Shown in pieces: positions 11,816 to 21,706 of a stretch of DNA of 64,000 nucleotides. The stretch covers positions 1 through 64,000 of the forward strand of contig JBAMJV010010104.1 of NCBI GenBank assembly GCA_037951105.1, written 5' to 3'. Numbering within the stretch: position 1 is the first letter of the stretch; each line of letters begins with the position of its first letter. Source of the DNA: Echinarachnius parma. Its lineage: Eukaryota > Echinodermata > Echinoidea > Clypeasteroida > Echinarachniidae. The notes beneath the pieces are model-generated. The model did no database searches, had not been told where the DNA came from, and saw nothing but the letters and a program-made list of their open reading frames with translations. Both the position numbers and the translations under genes were made by a program.

Positions 11816-12312
11816 CGGAAGGAAGGCCTGATAGCATCCCGGCAAGTTTGCAAACAGTGTGGCCGCTCCTGCAAACTGAAAAAAAGAAAGGGCAATCACC
11901 ATGGATATGGATGGAGATGTCGCCAGAGGACTGGACCAAACAAGCACGACCGCGAGTATTGAACCGCATTGAAGGGGTGTGGAAACACGCCAAAGACCAC
12001 TTCAAACGGATAACTGGCACAACCATCACAAACTTCAGGGCCCATCTGGAGGATTTGCTGGAAAATCTGGAGGCTGCTGGTAGAACTGTGAGGGCAAAAG
12101 TGGACCAGAAGACTTTCTCCACAACAACCAGAATGCATGTTTGACTGCATCGTCAGTAACACGCCAACTGCCAGCATACCAGTCCTGATCAGCTAAATGT
12201 ATAAACAAAGTGGACGAGAGCTTGACCAAGTTCCACAAAGGAGCACAGTGGAATTGATGGCAAGAGAATCTGGAGCCATCACAGAGTTGCAGACTGCAGA
12301 AACCATTACACA
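11816..12312 (+). pseudogene. Merlin transposase fragment, tandem unit 1
   Basis: The frame carries PRVLNRIEGVWKHAKDHFKR and TITNFRAHLEDLL. This matches the C-terminal end of Merlin (IS1016/IS1595-like DDE) transposases, where the Glu of 'IEG' is the catalytic third acidic residue and 'WKHAKxHF' is the signature. The preceding sequence (SIPASLQTVWPLLQTEKK) is not typical. It is followed at 12196-12310 by the start of the transposase N-terminal half (ELDQVPQRSTVELMARE), so C-terminal sequence precedes N-terminal sequence, as expected for a head-to-tail array. About 93-95% similar by eye to unit 2 at 12954-13450. Confidence 0.65.
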
Positions 12313-12422
12313 TTTAGACTCTTTAACCCTTCTGGACAGAATATTCATGTAAATGATGATCAAGTGGGAACAAAGGATGCAAAACATGCGGGAGAGGCAT
12401 ATGTGTAGGTGCTTACATACAA

Positions 12423-12460
12423 AATTAAAGGGGCCAATCCCCCCCCCCCCCCCCCCCATT
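12423..12460. repeat. poly-C tract
   Basis: A run of about 20 C residues at 12439-12458, between Merlin unit 1 and the OB-like exon. It is a likely assembly weak point. Confidence 0.8.
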
Positions 12461-12622
12461 AGTTACGCCACTGCCTTTCATATTTTGGTGTATTTTTTGG
12501 TAAACAGTAGGTTCTTCATTCAAACAAAATAGTACATTATCAAAAACCGAATCTCAACGATAGATCACATTCAGATGCTATAGATATGACGTCATAACTC
12601 TTTATTTATTTTACTTGTTTAG

Positions 12623-12817
12623 CTCGGAAAACTGGAGTCTACCAGTGACTGGAAAAGACGAAAGATCACTCTTGAGCAAGACGGGACTTCCATAAGTCTT
12701 CAAATGTGGGGGGCAGCGGCGGAGGCGCACCTCCAAGAAGGGTCTACCGCTAAATTCACGGCTTGTATTAAAGCTTTGTATATGCAAGTTAACACAACAT
12801 CATCATCCAAAGTTGAG
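12623..12817 (+). CDS. putative internal exon with OB-fold-like sequence
   Basis: A 195-nt open block bounded by a good acceptor (ttacttgtttag) and a GTAAGA donor, exactly 65 codons in phase 0. It reads STSDWKRRKITLEQDGTSIS, then LQMWGAAAEAHL, resembling the β-strand pattern of RPA-type OB folds (…K.RDI.L.D..G..I.LTLWG..A…). It sits between the two Merlin units. It may be an exon of a host gene invaded by Merlin or of a mobile gene; the fold call is tentative. Confidence 0.35.
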
Positions 12818-12953
12818 GTAAGATTTTAGAAATCTTGAAAATTAGTAATATTTTTTATTCATTTCATGAAAACAAACATGTACTAAAATAATATATGATA
12901 CCTGGATATACAGTTCTGTTATGGTTATAACTGATTGTTGATAATTATTACAG

Positions 12954-13865
12954 AAGGAAGGCCTGATAGCATCCCGGCAAGTTTGCGAACAGTGTGGCCG
13001 CTCCTGCAAACTGAGAAAAAGAAAGGGAAAGCACCATGGATATGGATGGTGATGTCACCAGAGGACCGGACCAAACAAGCACGACCGCGAGTATTGAACC
13101 GCATTGAAGGGATGTGGAAACACGCCAAAGACCACTTCAAACGGATTAACGGCACAACCATCACAAACTTCAGGGCCCATCTGGAGGAATCGCTGGAAAA
13201 TTTGGAGGCTCCAGGTAGAACTGTGAGGGCAAAAGTGGACCAGAAGACTTTCTCCACAACAACCAGAATGCATGTTTGACTGCATCGTCAGTAACACGCC
13301 AACTGCCAGCATACCAGTCCTGATCAGCTAAATGTATAAACAAAGTGGACGAGAGCTTGACCAAGTTCCACAAAGGAGCACAGTGGAATTGATGGCAAGA
13401 GAGCTTGGAGCCATCACAGAGTTGCAGACTGCAGAGTACTCCCTGACGAAAAACTCGTTCTTCCGAGGCAGCAAGTTCCAGTTTCAAGATATTCTACAGT
13501 TCATCCGAAACATGCTCCTCCAGAGCACACTTCGCAGTAATGCAATCCAGTCGGGTTTCGACTACAAACACACCTCCGTCGACTGGGCCAACTACCTCAG
13601 GGACTTGTTCAAAAAGTATGTCGACACGGTGTACAACGAGACCGACCCAATGAAGCTGAGGGGCGAGGTAGAGATCGATGAATCTCTCTTCAGGCGGAGA
13701 TGTAAACATAATCGCGGTAACCACAACGTCGGCATCAAAGTCTGGGTCTTGGACCTGGTGGAAAGGTTAATGAACCGGCCCATCCTCCACCCCGTGGAAG
13801 ACCGGACAGAGGAGACGCTGATGCAGATAATCAAATGCAAATATAATTTTGGTTATCGTGTCTAG
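12954..13865 (+). pseudogene. Merlin transposase fragments, tandem unit 2
   Basis: 12954-13268 repeats the C-terminal block (NRIEGMWKHAKDHFKRINGT). 13332-13865 then holds the N-terminal and first catalytic part: FFRGSKFQFQDILQFIRNML, followed by GEVEIDESLFRRRCKHNRGN and VWVLDLVERLMNRPILHPVE. The first catalytic Asp (EIDES) is present. The frame ends soon after DRTEETLMQIIK, so the second catalytic Asp (normally SDxWxxY) is missing. The order C-terminus then N-terminus shows that this is a tandem array of pieces and not one element. Terminal inverted repeats were not found. Confidence 0.7.
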
Positions 13866-13879
13866 TAAAGTAACATCCC

Positions 13880-14170
13880 TTGTTAAAGATGCTCAAGCTA
13901 ATCGTGAGAACAAAATTAATGGTCAAAGCAAAGAAGAACCGAGTCCAAAAGTGGAAGACACCCAGTCTAATATCTCTTCCAATACCTCAAAGACATTGTT
14001 ATGTTGAGTGTAGAGGAACTTGTAAATATGTTAAACGTTATATATTTATATTATCATCACTCTTATTTCTTTTTACCTTCTGCAATGCAGATTGTCAACA
14101 TTGCTAACCCGAGCAACGTGATCTGATTGATAATGGACTAAAGAACATTCAGTGGCTCGAAGCAAAGAGT
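13880..14170 (+). other. no recognisable gene
   Basis: The short frame here is basic then hydrophobic and matches nothing I know. The stretch links the Merlin unit to the 14.2-kb frame. 'cagattgtcaacattgct' at 14087 partly recurs at 14185 (gttgacaatctg) in inverse orientation. Confidence 0.4.
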
Positions 14171-14183
14171 TACAGACTCATTT

Positions 14184-14561
14184 ATGTTGACAATCTGCTT
14201 GATTTATTATATGTTCATAACGGTGGCATTTGCTATCGGAATTGCGGCAGAAATCGTAGGCCGGGAGAAGCTTCGCGAGCCGTCCACCCATGCAGAAGAC
14301 ACCAAGGAGCTTGCTGAAGAAATCGTGAAACGGGTGTGGCATCAAATCCCAATGTCCAATGTCGCCGACGTCGTGGATGCGGTCTGCCCTGAGCACAAAG
14401 ACGTTTACTGTTTCGGCCAACAAGGTATTATTATCCACCTTGGCAGATACAACCCTCACCCTACCTGGCAGGATACCCTTCGTTTGCATCTCGAGTCAGA
14501 TGGTGGAGTGCGTCTCTGTGGTGATTACAAGGTGACTGTTAAATCTGCAGATTCATTGTGA
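14184..14561 (+). CDS. unrecognised ORF, 125 codons
   Basis: It begins with a hydrophobic segment (IYYMFITVAFAIGIAAEIVG), then a mixed α/β-like domain with VWHQIPMSNVADVVDAVCP and later LRLHLESDGGVRLCGDYKVT. Codon use looks protein-like and the reverse frame is also open. It may be an exon of a mobile-type gene with the two following ORFs. No family is recognised. Confidence 0.3.
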   Translation: MLTICLIYYMFITVAFAIGIAAEIVGREKLREPSTHAEDTKELAEEIVKRVWHQIPMSNVADVVDAVCPEHKDVYCFGQQGIIIHLGRYNPHPTWQDTLRLHLESDGGVRLCGDYKVTVKSADSL

Positions 14562-14688
14562 GAAGTGTAATGTGGAGTGTCACTTGGCCTTCCATACTCG
14601 CATATATGCATAGGGAGTACATGCACACTCTGTGAGACATGCATTACTCAGCAACACATAGTACTCAATAAAGCAGATCGTCAAACCA

Positions 14689-15048
14689 ATGCCAACCCAA
14701 ACTCAGTCATCAGAACCTTCGGCAGAGGATCAGGGGCCTCCAGAAGTTTATGAAGATACTGTAGCTAAAATTGAATGGCTCAAGCACAACAAGCAGCCTC
14801 GAGAACAGGTAGTTGCCTACATGAAGGAAACAGTAAAGCACCGACAGAAGTGGATAAAAGCTAATCGGGACAATATCAGCACCATCCTGGCAGAGTATCC
14901 CCACATGGTGCAAGCAGAGATGGTTGAGCAAGACTTCAAGACATTCCATGAAGGAAAAGAGAACGGCTTATACGTAAAGTGGCCACAGTATAAGGAGCAG
15001 ATTATCCAATACGCCAATACGAGATTCTGCGGAGTGCCAAAGGACTGA
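14689..15048 (+). CDS. unrecognised ORF, 119 codons (YP..QDF motif)
   Basis: It starts MPTQTQSSEPSAEDQGPPEV; the core has a helical region (KIEWLKHNKQPREQVVAYMK) and ISTILAEYPHMVQAEMVEQD then 'F...KW'. A pattern of 'I…I…(Y/W)P…M..QDF…L..KW' occurs in a short domain of many animal proteins of unknown role, often near SAM domains. Length and composition suggest a real, possibly complete exon. Function is unknown. Confidence 0.35.
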   Translation: MPTQTQSSEPSAEDQGPPEVYEDTVAKIEWLKHNKQPREQVVAYMKETVKHRQKWIKANRDNISTILAEYPHMVQAEMVEQDFKTFHEGKENGLYVKWPQYKEQIIQYANTRFCGVPKD

Positions 15049-15118
15049 AGCATAACACAAATAAATACCATTATTATTATAATTTCAACCTGACATCACT
15101 AGTAAAAACCAGTTCAAC

Positions 15119-15373
15119 GTGCAACGACTCCATCACAACATTTCCAGTATGATGACAGAAGACAACCAGAAAGAGGTTTGTGCTGAGCTACAATCAGAGT
15201 GTACGAAAGTCAGGAAGATTAGCAAAAAGTTGTTAAAAGAAGAACAAGCCTCAAATATAGCTCTCAAGAAAGAACTAGTAGCAGCTAAAAGTGCAAAGGA
15301 GGAGGCAAAAAGAGATGCAAAGAATTGGGGCCTGTGCAACTGGCTAGGAAACAAAATTATAGAGACAAAGTAG
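15119..15373 (+). CDS. unrecognised coiled-coil ORF, 84 codons
   Basis: A charged helical segment (KEVCAELQSECTKVRKISKK) is followed by Ala/Glu/Lys-rich sequence with heptad-like spacing up to EEAKRDAKNW. A short coiled coil is likely. It lies 70 bp after the previous ORF on the same strand. No family is recognised. Confidence 0.3.
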   Translation: MQRLHHNISSMMTEDNQKEVCAELQSECTKVRKISKKLLKEEQASNIALKKELVAAKSAKEEAKRDAKNWGLCNWLGNKIIETK

Positions 15374-15839
15374 TCTTGGAGATTTTGAGTTTGATTATTG
15401 AAGGAAGAGATATCATCTGGCAAAGCAAAAGGATGTGAACAATGCTGCTGCAGCACAGGATATAGCACGCATCATGGGAGCATCAGTAAGTAATATATGA
15501 TTTTGTTGCAATTCAATGGGACAATTTGACCCACTCTATATTTTACAGTTGCGAGCTCAAATGACTGATGGAGGCATGACCACAGCGGAGCAAAAGATGT
15601 ACATAATGAGACGCTAAAGTGCAAGTATTCATCGGGACGACGAGACTACACAGAGATCGCGGCAAAAGCAGACGATGCGGCAGCGCCATAGAACCGTCTT
15701 TATATTTGGTCTTATACAAGTGTCCAGTTTCTTTTTTTGCAGAGTATATATAAAAGTATTCTTCTTGCCAAGAGGGAGGAGGCATGTATCACATGTGAGA
15801 ACTATGGCGTATTCATGTAGTTCTGTGAGTTATGTGCTG

Positions 15840-17060
15840 TGAAACTTCCATGATGGGCGGCTACATAACCCTGGGAGATGGACCCTGGGAGATGGAAGGA
15901 TGGTATACCCCAAAAGTTCAAGTTCACACCAACATTCAGGAGAGAGCATCACGTACGCCCTAGTCTTCATATGAAAGCTCTGGAGGTGTATAGCTCGCAA
16001 AGGGGACAGTACACAATGTGTCATGTCAACTGTGTTCCTATGAATCAGAGCCTGCTACCCTGCTGAGATATGGAATCTGGGCCCTAACAGTTTCCCCACA
16101 AAGAGGTATTCATATGAAGCTTCTAGAGCAGGCACACTGGATGATGGTTGAATGTAAACAGGGATACCAGTTAGTTTCTCCAGATGAGCCTGAAAAGAGA
16201 CCCAGACATGTTGGAGCCTCATATGTCATGTACAATATGAAGCCTGATAAAGCCGGAAAGGTGTCAGGGCCTGAAATCAGGCTATAGCCTGGAAACTGGC
16301 ATCCCTGTGTAAAGTTTCCCAAACTCTTGTCTGCCAGATGTTCCCATGGAAAAATGGGTTGACTCTGTATACTCTTATCTACAGCGTATGAATACTTTTC
16401 TCAGAATTTGGAAACCAAGTGTAAAGATGAAAGGACTGGTGTGTTGCTCCGATCAAAGACATTCCTAATGACCAAAATTCTGGACATGTTTGGCGATATT
16501 CTGTCTACTAAGTCTAATAAGTCAGTTCCAAAGAATGGTATTTTCTTCTACCTGACTGGATTAAGCACAAATGAGTTAATTGAGGCATGGCATAGTTCTT
16601 GTTCCACTGTGCGCATGTTGAAGATTAAGACCGAAAAAAAATACATCTACATGTATCAATGATGGAGCAACGCAGCCTGTGCATGGACCTCTGCCTAAAG
16701 GACATGTCCATTTTCATAGTACAATTGGTTACTGTAACCAAAACTTACGTACACAAGGGAAGTGTATTACAGAGCATTTCTTAAAAGATTCATTTTCTGT
16801 TTTAAAAGGTGATTTATTTGCTTTGGTTGATTATTATTGTCTGCCAGATGTTCCCATGGAAAAATGGGTTGACAAGTGCAGAGACATCAGCACTCCACAG
16901 GGAGCTGTCTGGACATTCGTTTGAGCAAGTTCAAGCCTTTACTGCAAGGATTATGTGCAGCATACCACAGGCTGGTCCAGGAACTACATGTCCTGCATGT
17001 CCGAAGATGAAGATGGAGACAAGGAAGGCAAAAAGCTTCTGTATGGAATGATGGGAGTCA
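15840..17060 (+). pseudogene. KDZ (Kyakuja/Dileera/Zisupton)-like relic
   Basis: At 16030-16190 the frame reads ESEPATLLRYGIWALTVSPQ, then LLEQAHWMMVECKQGYQLVS. This fits the cysteine-containing N-terminal region of KDZ-type transposases (C.C...E..TL.R.G.WP.SP..P..AF...LLE.A..LM.EC). Upstream, LHMKALEVYSSQRGQYTMCH lies in another frame. Later parts (16408-16924) are unrecognised. A block gtctgccagatgttcccatg occurs twice (16329 and 16838), showing an internal duplication. No DDE core is visible. Confidence 0.4.
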
Positions 17061-17346
17061 CTGATACAGAGAAAAAAATATATTTACACATCAAGAAACG
17101 AGCAGTGTTTCCTGGCAAATGAACCGTTCGTTTGCAAAGCTGCACTGTTGTGGGCTGGAATGGCGCGCCCCTCGTCTTTGTTTATCTATCACATTTCACT
17201 AATATTTGGGACATTGTGTTTTTTTTGTTTTCATAGACTTGACTACAAATTTGAGAATTTCGTTATCCTCTTGATCTTTCTCTCTCTCTCAGTTTAACTG
17301 TCCAGAAATCCAATCACAAATCTCATTTCATTGGATCTATTGTAGC

Positions 17347-17649
17347 TTGCATTTTACCGAAGACGACTTCGTTGAAAGTGTTTACTCTCTCCTCTCTCAT
17401 TTCATACCTAGACATGTGCAGATGGACATACCATTCCGTATGTGTACTCAGCGGACATTGAACAGGGTTCATGTTGGTGATATTCGGATGGCAGCCGCCA
17501 TTGTTTTGACCGGCAATAATTACACCAAGATTGCGCTACTCATCTGGCATGATCAACGAGCAGGTCGCATCACTGGATCCACCGCACACCAAGGGATTGA
17601 CTTGATGACAATTAAAATATCTCTAGGGACCATACTTATGGGACAATAA
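17347..17649 (+). pseudogene. mobile-type gene fragment joined to a YqaJ-start copy
   Basis: Frame: FTEDDFVESVYSLLSHFIPR then NRVHVGDIRMAAAIVLTGNN, resembling a module of transposon-like invertebrate genes ('G.(I/L)R.AAAI.F(T/S)GN.Y..I'). At about 17543 it runs straight into WHDQRAGRITGSTAHQ, the start of the YqaJ-type domain seen complete at 17968. The junction looks like a recombination product and not a splice. Confidence 0.4.
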
Positions 17650-17748
17650 GTCTGCTGGTGCAAAGTGTTACCAGTAGTCTTTGTCTTAATAGGCTAGGCC
17701 ACAAGTTGAGAATTCGGGCCAATATATTTATTTTCTATTTGCTTACAG

Positions 17749-17915
17749 ATACAGGACTGTGATGAGCAGTCATGGAATACTGTCACTGACGTACTGTTTG
17801 ATTTTCTTCATCAAAGCGAATGTGCGAGTTTTCACTCCTTTAATCATAGAGATGACCTGGTCACAACCCTGCTGCGCTTCCACGGAATTGACAAACACCG
17901 GGAAGCTTTGGAAAG
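17749..17915 (+). CDS. 167-nt exon upstream of the YqaJ nuclease, copy 1
   Basis: Bounded by gcttacag and GTAAGT. It encodes IQDCDEQSWNTVTDVLFDFL then ...LLRFHGIDKHREALER. Two further copies with the same borders and length are at 18749-18915 and 20997-21163. Conserved splice signals in all three suggest that an intact ancestor was a spliced gene. Family unknown; it precedes the nuclease domain in each copy. Confidence 0.45.
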
Positions 17916-17967
17916 GTAAGTTTTTATGTATGGAATCTATACAGGGTGCCCCACAAAAAACGGAACG

Positions 17968-18620
17968 GGGCATCTGGCATGATCAACGAGCAGGTCGCAT
18001 CACTGGATCCACCGCACACCAAGCACTCCGCACCTCACTCGTCAACCCAGCACCATCACTCATCAAGAAGATCTGCATTCCACATCCACAACCCATCAAC
18101 GCACCGGCACTGAGGGAGTACGAGCCTAATGCCATTCAGTCCTACACCACTGTACTTGAGGATGAGCACTTTGATGGTATGGTGACTCGGGCTGGATTCG
18201 CCGTCATCAAGGATCAGCCATTTCTTGGGGCCTTGCCAGATGGAAAGGTATTTTGCACTTGCTGTGGAGAGGGCATTTTGGAGGTAAAATGCCCATACCG
18301 CCATCGAATGAAGACTGTACACCAAGCTGTAGCAGTTGATAAGGATTTCTGTTTAGATGATCAGTTTTCCCTGAAGACATCACATGCCTAGTTCAGCCAG
18401 GTTCAGCCAGGTTCAGCTTCAGATTGCAGCATGCAATGTCGAGTACTGTGACTTTGTGGTGTGGACGACGCAGTCTTTCCGTGTCCATCGGGAAAGGAGA
18501 GATGGAGAATTCATTGATTCCATGGTTGAGAAGCTGACCCAGTCTGCAAATTGGCAACGAAAGGAGAAAGTTCGCCTGATTTACTCGGCTATGTTTAGTT
18601 CGTGCGAGTTATCATTTTAA
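17968..18620 (+). pseudogene. YqaJ/λ-exonuclease-type nuclease, copy 1
   Basis: Frame 1 (17968-18391) reads WHDQRAGRITGSTAHQALRT, later FLGALPDGKVFCTCCGEG and LEVKCPYRHRMKT; frame 2 (18384-18620) continues with QVQLQIAACNVEYCDFVVWT. These are the ordered motifs of YqaJ-type viral-recombinase/alkaline-exonuclease domains: R..(I/V)(T/G)(G/A)S, the Gly-(A/S)-x-PDG core with its catalytic Asp, the E.K catalytic pair (here LEVKCPY) and the late QxQ...YCDFVVW block. Two partial copies follow. Such domains occur as accessory nucleases in animal transposon-like genes. The frame is broken once between the two parts. Confidence 0.65.
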
Positions 18621-18748
18621 AAGCACAAATAACACAATACCGAGCACCATTTCATGTCAGAAAAGTGTTACCAGTAGTCTTTGTCTTAATAGGCTAGGCC
18701 ACAAGTTGAGAATTCGGGCCAATATATTTATTTTCTACTTGCTTACAG

Positions 18749-18915
18749 ATACAGGACTGTGATGAGCAATCATGGAGCACTGTGACTGAAAGTCTGTTTG
18801 ATTTTCTGCATCAAAGTGGATGTGGGAGTTTTTACTCTTACTCTCATAGAGATGACTTGGTCACAGCCCTGCTGCGCTTCCACGGAATTGACAAACACCG
18901 GGAAGCTTTGGAAAG
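18749..18915 (+). CDS. 167-nt exon upstream of YqaJ nuclease, copy 2
   Basis: The same acceptor (gcttacag) and donor (GTAAGT) as copy 1; encodes IQDCDEQSWSTVTESLFDFL and on to FHGIDKHREALER. It differs from copy 1 by a dozen or so substitutions and from copy 3 by about one. Confidence 0.45.
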
Positions 18916-18974
18916 GTAAGTTTTTATGTATGGAATCTATACAGGGTGCCCCCACAAAAAATGGAACGGGGCAT

Positions 18975-19335
18975 CTGGCATGATCAACGAGCAGGTCGCA
19001 TCACTGGATCCACCGCACACCAAGCACTCCACTCGTCAACCCAGCACCATCACTCATCAAGAAGATCTGCATTCCACATCCAGAACCCATCAACGCACCG
19101 GCACTGAATTGGGGGAGGGAGCACGAGTCTAATGCCACTTTGATGGTATGGTGACTCGGGCTGGATTCGCCATCTTGAAGGATCAGCCATTTCTTGGAGC
19201 CTCGCCAGATGGAAAGGTATTTTGCACTTGCTGTGGAGAGGGCATTTTGGAGGTAAAATGCCCATACCGCCATCGAATGAAGACTGTACAGCAAGCTGTA
19301 GCAGTTGATAAGGATTTCTGGTAAGATGATCAGGA
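18975..19335 (+). pseudogene. YqaJ-type nuclease, partial copy 2
   Basis: Keeps the GRITGSTAH start (in one frame) and FLGASPDGKVFCTCCGEG with LEVKCPYRHRMKT. A segment in the middle is deleted relative to copy 1 and the C-terminal QxQ block is replaced by unrelated sequence leading into the 132-bp array. Confidence 0.55.
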
Positions 19336-19451
19336 AACAAATGCATTGCCAATGTGCATGTCCATGCATTAACATTTCAACCCAACAAAACCTATCAAGG
19401 GGTATGAAATTAATACGCTTTAAATGGAAAACATGTTTGTCTAAATTTCTT

Positions 19452-20634
19452 CAAAGGTGTTTCAGGTTGTTTCCCCAGCCGGATCAGCAAGGAAGTTGTT
19501 CACAATCGAACTGTAAATGTGAACAGAGGGGCAGGAAAGAATGTTGCTATGGATTTTGCCATGAAGCAACTCAACCATGACTTCAGAGGTGTTTCAGGTT
19601 GTTTCCCCAGCAGAATCAGACAGGAAGTTGTTCACATTCGAACTGTAAATGTGAACAGAGGGGCAGGAAAGAATGTTGCTATGGATTTTGCCATGAAGCA
19701 ACTCAACCATGACCTCAGAGGTGTATCAGGTTGTTTCCCCAGCAGAATCAGAGAGGAAGTTGTTCACAATCGAACTGTAAATGTGAACGGAGGGGCAGGT
19801 AAGAATGTTGCTATGGATTTTGCCATGGAGCAACTCAACCATGACTTCAGAGGTGTTTCAGGTTGTTTCCCCAGCCAGATCAGAGAGGAAGTTGTCCACA
19901 ACCGGACGCGAAATGAGAACGGAGGGGCAGGTAAGAATGATGCTATGGATTTTGCCATGAAGCACCATGACTTCAAAGGTGTTTCAGGTTGTTTCCCCAG
20001 CCGGATCAGAGAGGAAGTTGTCCACAACCGAACTGTAAATGTGAACAGAGGGGCAGGAAAGAATGTTGCTATGGATTTTGCCATGGAGCAATTCAACCAT
20101 GACTTCAAAGGTGTTTCAGGTTGTTTCCCCAGCAGAATCAGACAGGAAGTTGTCCACAACCAAACTGTAAATGTGAACAGAGGGGCAGGAAAGAATGTTG
20201 CTATGGATTTTGCCATGGAGCAACTCAACCATGACTTCAAAGGTGTTTCAGGTTGTTTTCCCAGCAGAATCAGACAGGAAGTTGTTCACAATCGAACTGT
20301 AAATGTGAACTGAGGGGCAGGAAAGAATGTTGCTATGGATTTTGCCATGGAGCAACTCAACCATGACTTCAAAGGTGTTTCAGGTTGTTTCCCCAGCAGA
20401 ATCAGACAGGAAGTAGTTCACAATTGAACTGTAAATGTTAACAGAGGGGCAGGAAAGAATGTTGCTATGGATTTTGCCATGGAGCAACTCAACCATGACT
20501 TCAGAGGTGTTTCAGGTTGTTTCCCCAGCCGGATCAGACAGGAAGTTGTTCACAATCGAACTGTAAATGTGAACAGAGGGGCAGGAAAGAATGTTGCTAT
20601 GGATTATGCCATGGAGCACCATGACTTCAAAGGT
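19452..20634 (+). repeat. 132-bp coding tandem array, 9 units (array A)
   Basis: Nine head-to-tail units start near 19456, 19588, 19720, 19852, 19977, 20109, 20241, 20373 and 20505. The period is 132 bp (44 codons); unit 4 is 6-7 bp shorter. Each encodes GVSGCFPSRIRQEVVHN..TVNVN.GAGKN and AMDFAMEQLNHDF. The G(A/G)GxN(V/I)xxD(F/L)xxEHLN core resembles a motif of DUF6589-type mobile genes. Units 1-7 are open in one frame (264 codons from 19519); a TGA occurs in unit 7 and is shared with array B. The array ends at a GTAAGG donor-like site (20632), so the unit probably began as one exon. Confidence 0.85.
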
Positions 20635-20802
20635 AAGGATTAGACCTATGAGTCGAATGATTCATGCAGAGTTTGCAACCAATATTTGCGGCCGGGAAAC
20701 AAGAACTAAAGTCACAAAATGTCATAGGTGTCCACCGCCTAAAAAAAAGTCAATAAACAAGATCGTGTTGAGACACCAACCCAAGTGGTACTTACCTTTA
20801 AT
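20635..20802 (+). other. tail of duplicated unit, no recognisable gene
   Basis: Short non-coding stretch containing cgaatgattcatgcagagtt and a purine-rich block. It is repeated at 22890-23057; 23110-23200 carries a further diverged copy (aggattagacctat). Confidence 0.5.
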
Positions 20803-20996
20803 CAACGAAAGGAGAAAGTTCGCCTGATTTACTCGGCTATGTTTAGTTCGTGCGAGTTATCATTTTAAAAGCACAAATAACACAATACCGAGCACCATTT
20901 CATATCAGAAAAGTGTTACCAGTAGTCTTTGTCTTAATAGGCTAGGCCACAAGTTGAGAATTCGGGCCAATATATTTATTTTCTACTTGCTTACAG

Positions 20997-21163
20997 ATAC
21001 AGGACTGTGATGAGCAATCATGGAGCACTGTGACTGATAGTCTGTTTGATTTTCTGCATCAAAGTGGATGTGGGAGTTTTTACTCTTACTCTCATAGAGA
21101 TGACTTGGTCACAGCCCTGCTGCGCTTCCACGGAATTGACAAACACCGGGAAGCTTTGGAAAG
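20997..21163 (+). CDS. 167-nt exon upstream of YqaJ nuclease, copy 3
   Basis: Same borders and length as copies 1 and 2, effectively identical to copy 2 (one visible difference, gatagt for gaaagt). Confidence 0.45.
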
Positions 21164-21224
21164 GTAAGTTTTTATGTATGGAATCTATACAGGGTGCCCC
21201 CACAAAAAACGGAACGGGGCATCT

Positions 21225-21627
21225 GGCATGATCAACGAGCAGGTCGCATCACTGGATCCACCGCACACCAAGCACTCCGCACCTCACTCGTCAACCCAGC
21301 ACCATCACTCATCAAGAAGATCTGCATTCCACATCCAAAACCCATCAACGCACCGGCACTGAATTGGGGGAGGGAGCACGAGTCTAATGCCACTTTGATG
21401 GTATGGTGACTCGGGCTGGATTCGCCATCTTGAAGGATCAGCCATTTCTTGGAGCCTCGCCAGATGGAAAGGTATTTTGCACTTGCTGTGGAGAGGGCAT
21501 TTTGGAGGTAAAATGCCCATACCGCCATCGAATGAAGACTGTACAGCAAGCTGTAGCAGTTGATAAGGATTTCTGGTTAGATGATCAGGAAACAAATGCA
21601 TTGCCAATGTGCATGTCCATGCATTAA
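21225..21627 (+). pseudogene. YqaJ-type nuclease, partial copy 3
   Basis: Contains GRITGSTAHQALRTSLVNPA in one frame and, from 21403, FLGASPDGKVFCTCCGEG with LEVKCPYRHRMKT and VAVDKDFWLDDQE. It lacks the C-terminal block. Slightly longer than copy 2 because an 8-bp piece near 21275 is retained. Confidence 0.55.
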
Positions 21628-21706
21628 CATTTCAACCCAACAAAACCTATCAAGGGGTATGAAATTAATACGCTTTAAATGGAAAACATGTTTGTCTAAA
21701 TTTCTT

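Larger units (their letters stand above)
18555..20802 (+). repeat. 2.25-kb tandem duplication, unit 1
   Basis: 18555-20802 and 20803-23057 are nearly identical; only a handful of substitutions and one small gap (near 19030 against 21275) are seen by eye. Each unit contains the 167-nt exon, a partial YqaJ domain and a nine-unit 132-bp coding array. The junction lies at ctttaat/caacgaaagg. The start of the unit repeats host sequence that at 18553 follows the YqaJ C-terminal region. Confidence 0.9.

Noticed and set aside
19764-20240. 158-codon minus-strand frame across the 132-bp array (and its twin at 22019-22495)
   Set aside because: It is the mirror of the plus-strand coding repeat; the plus frame carries the recognisable motif and a splice-like end.
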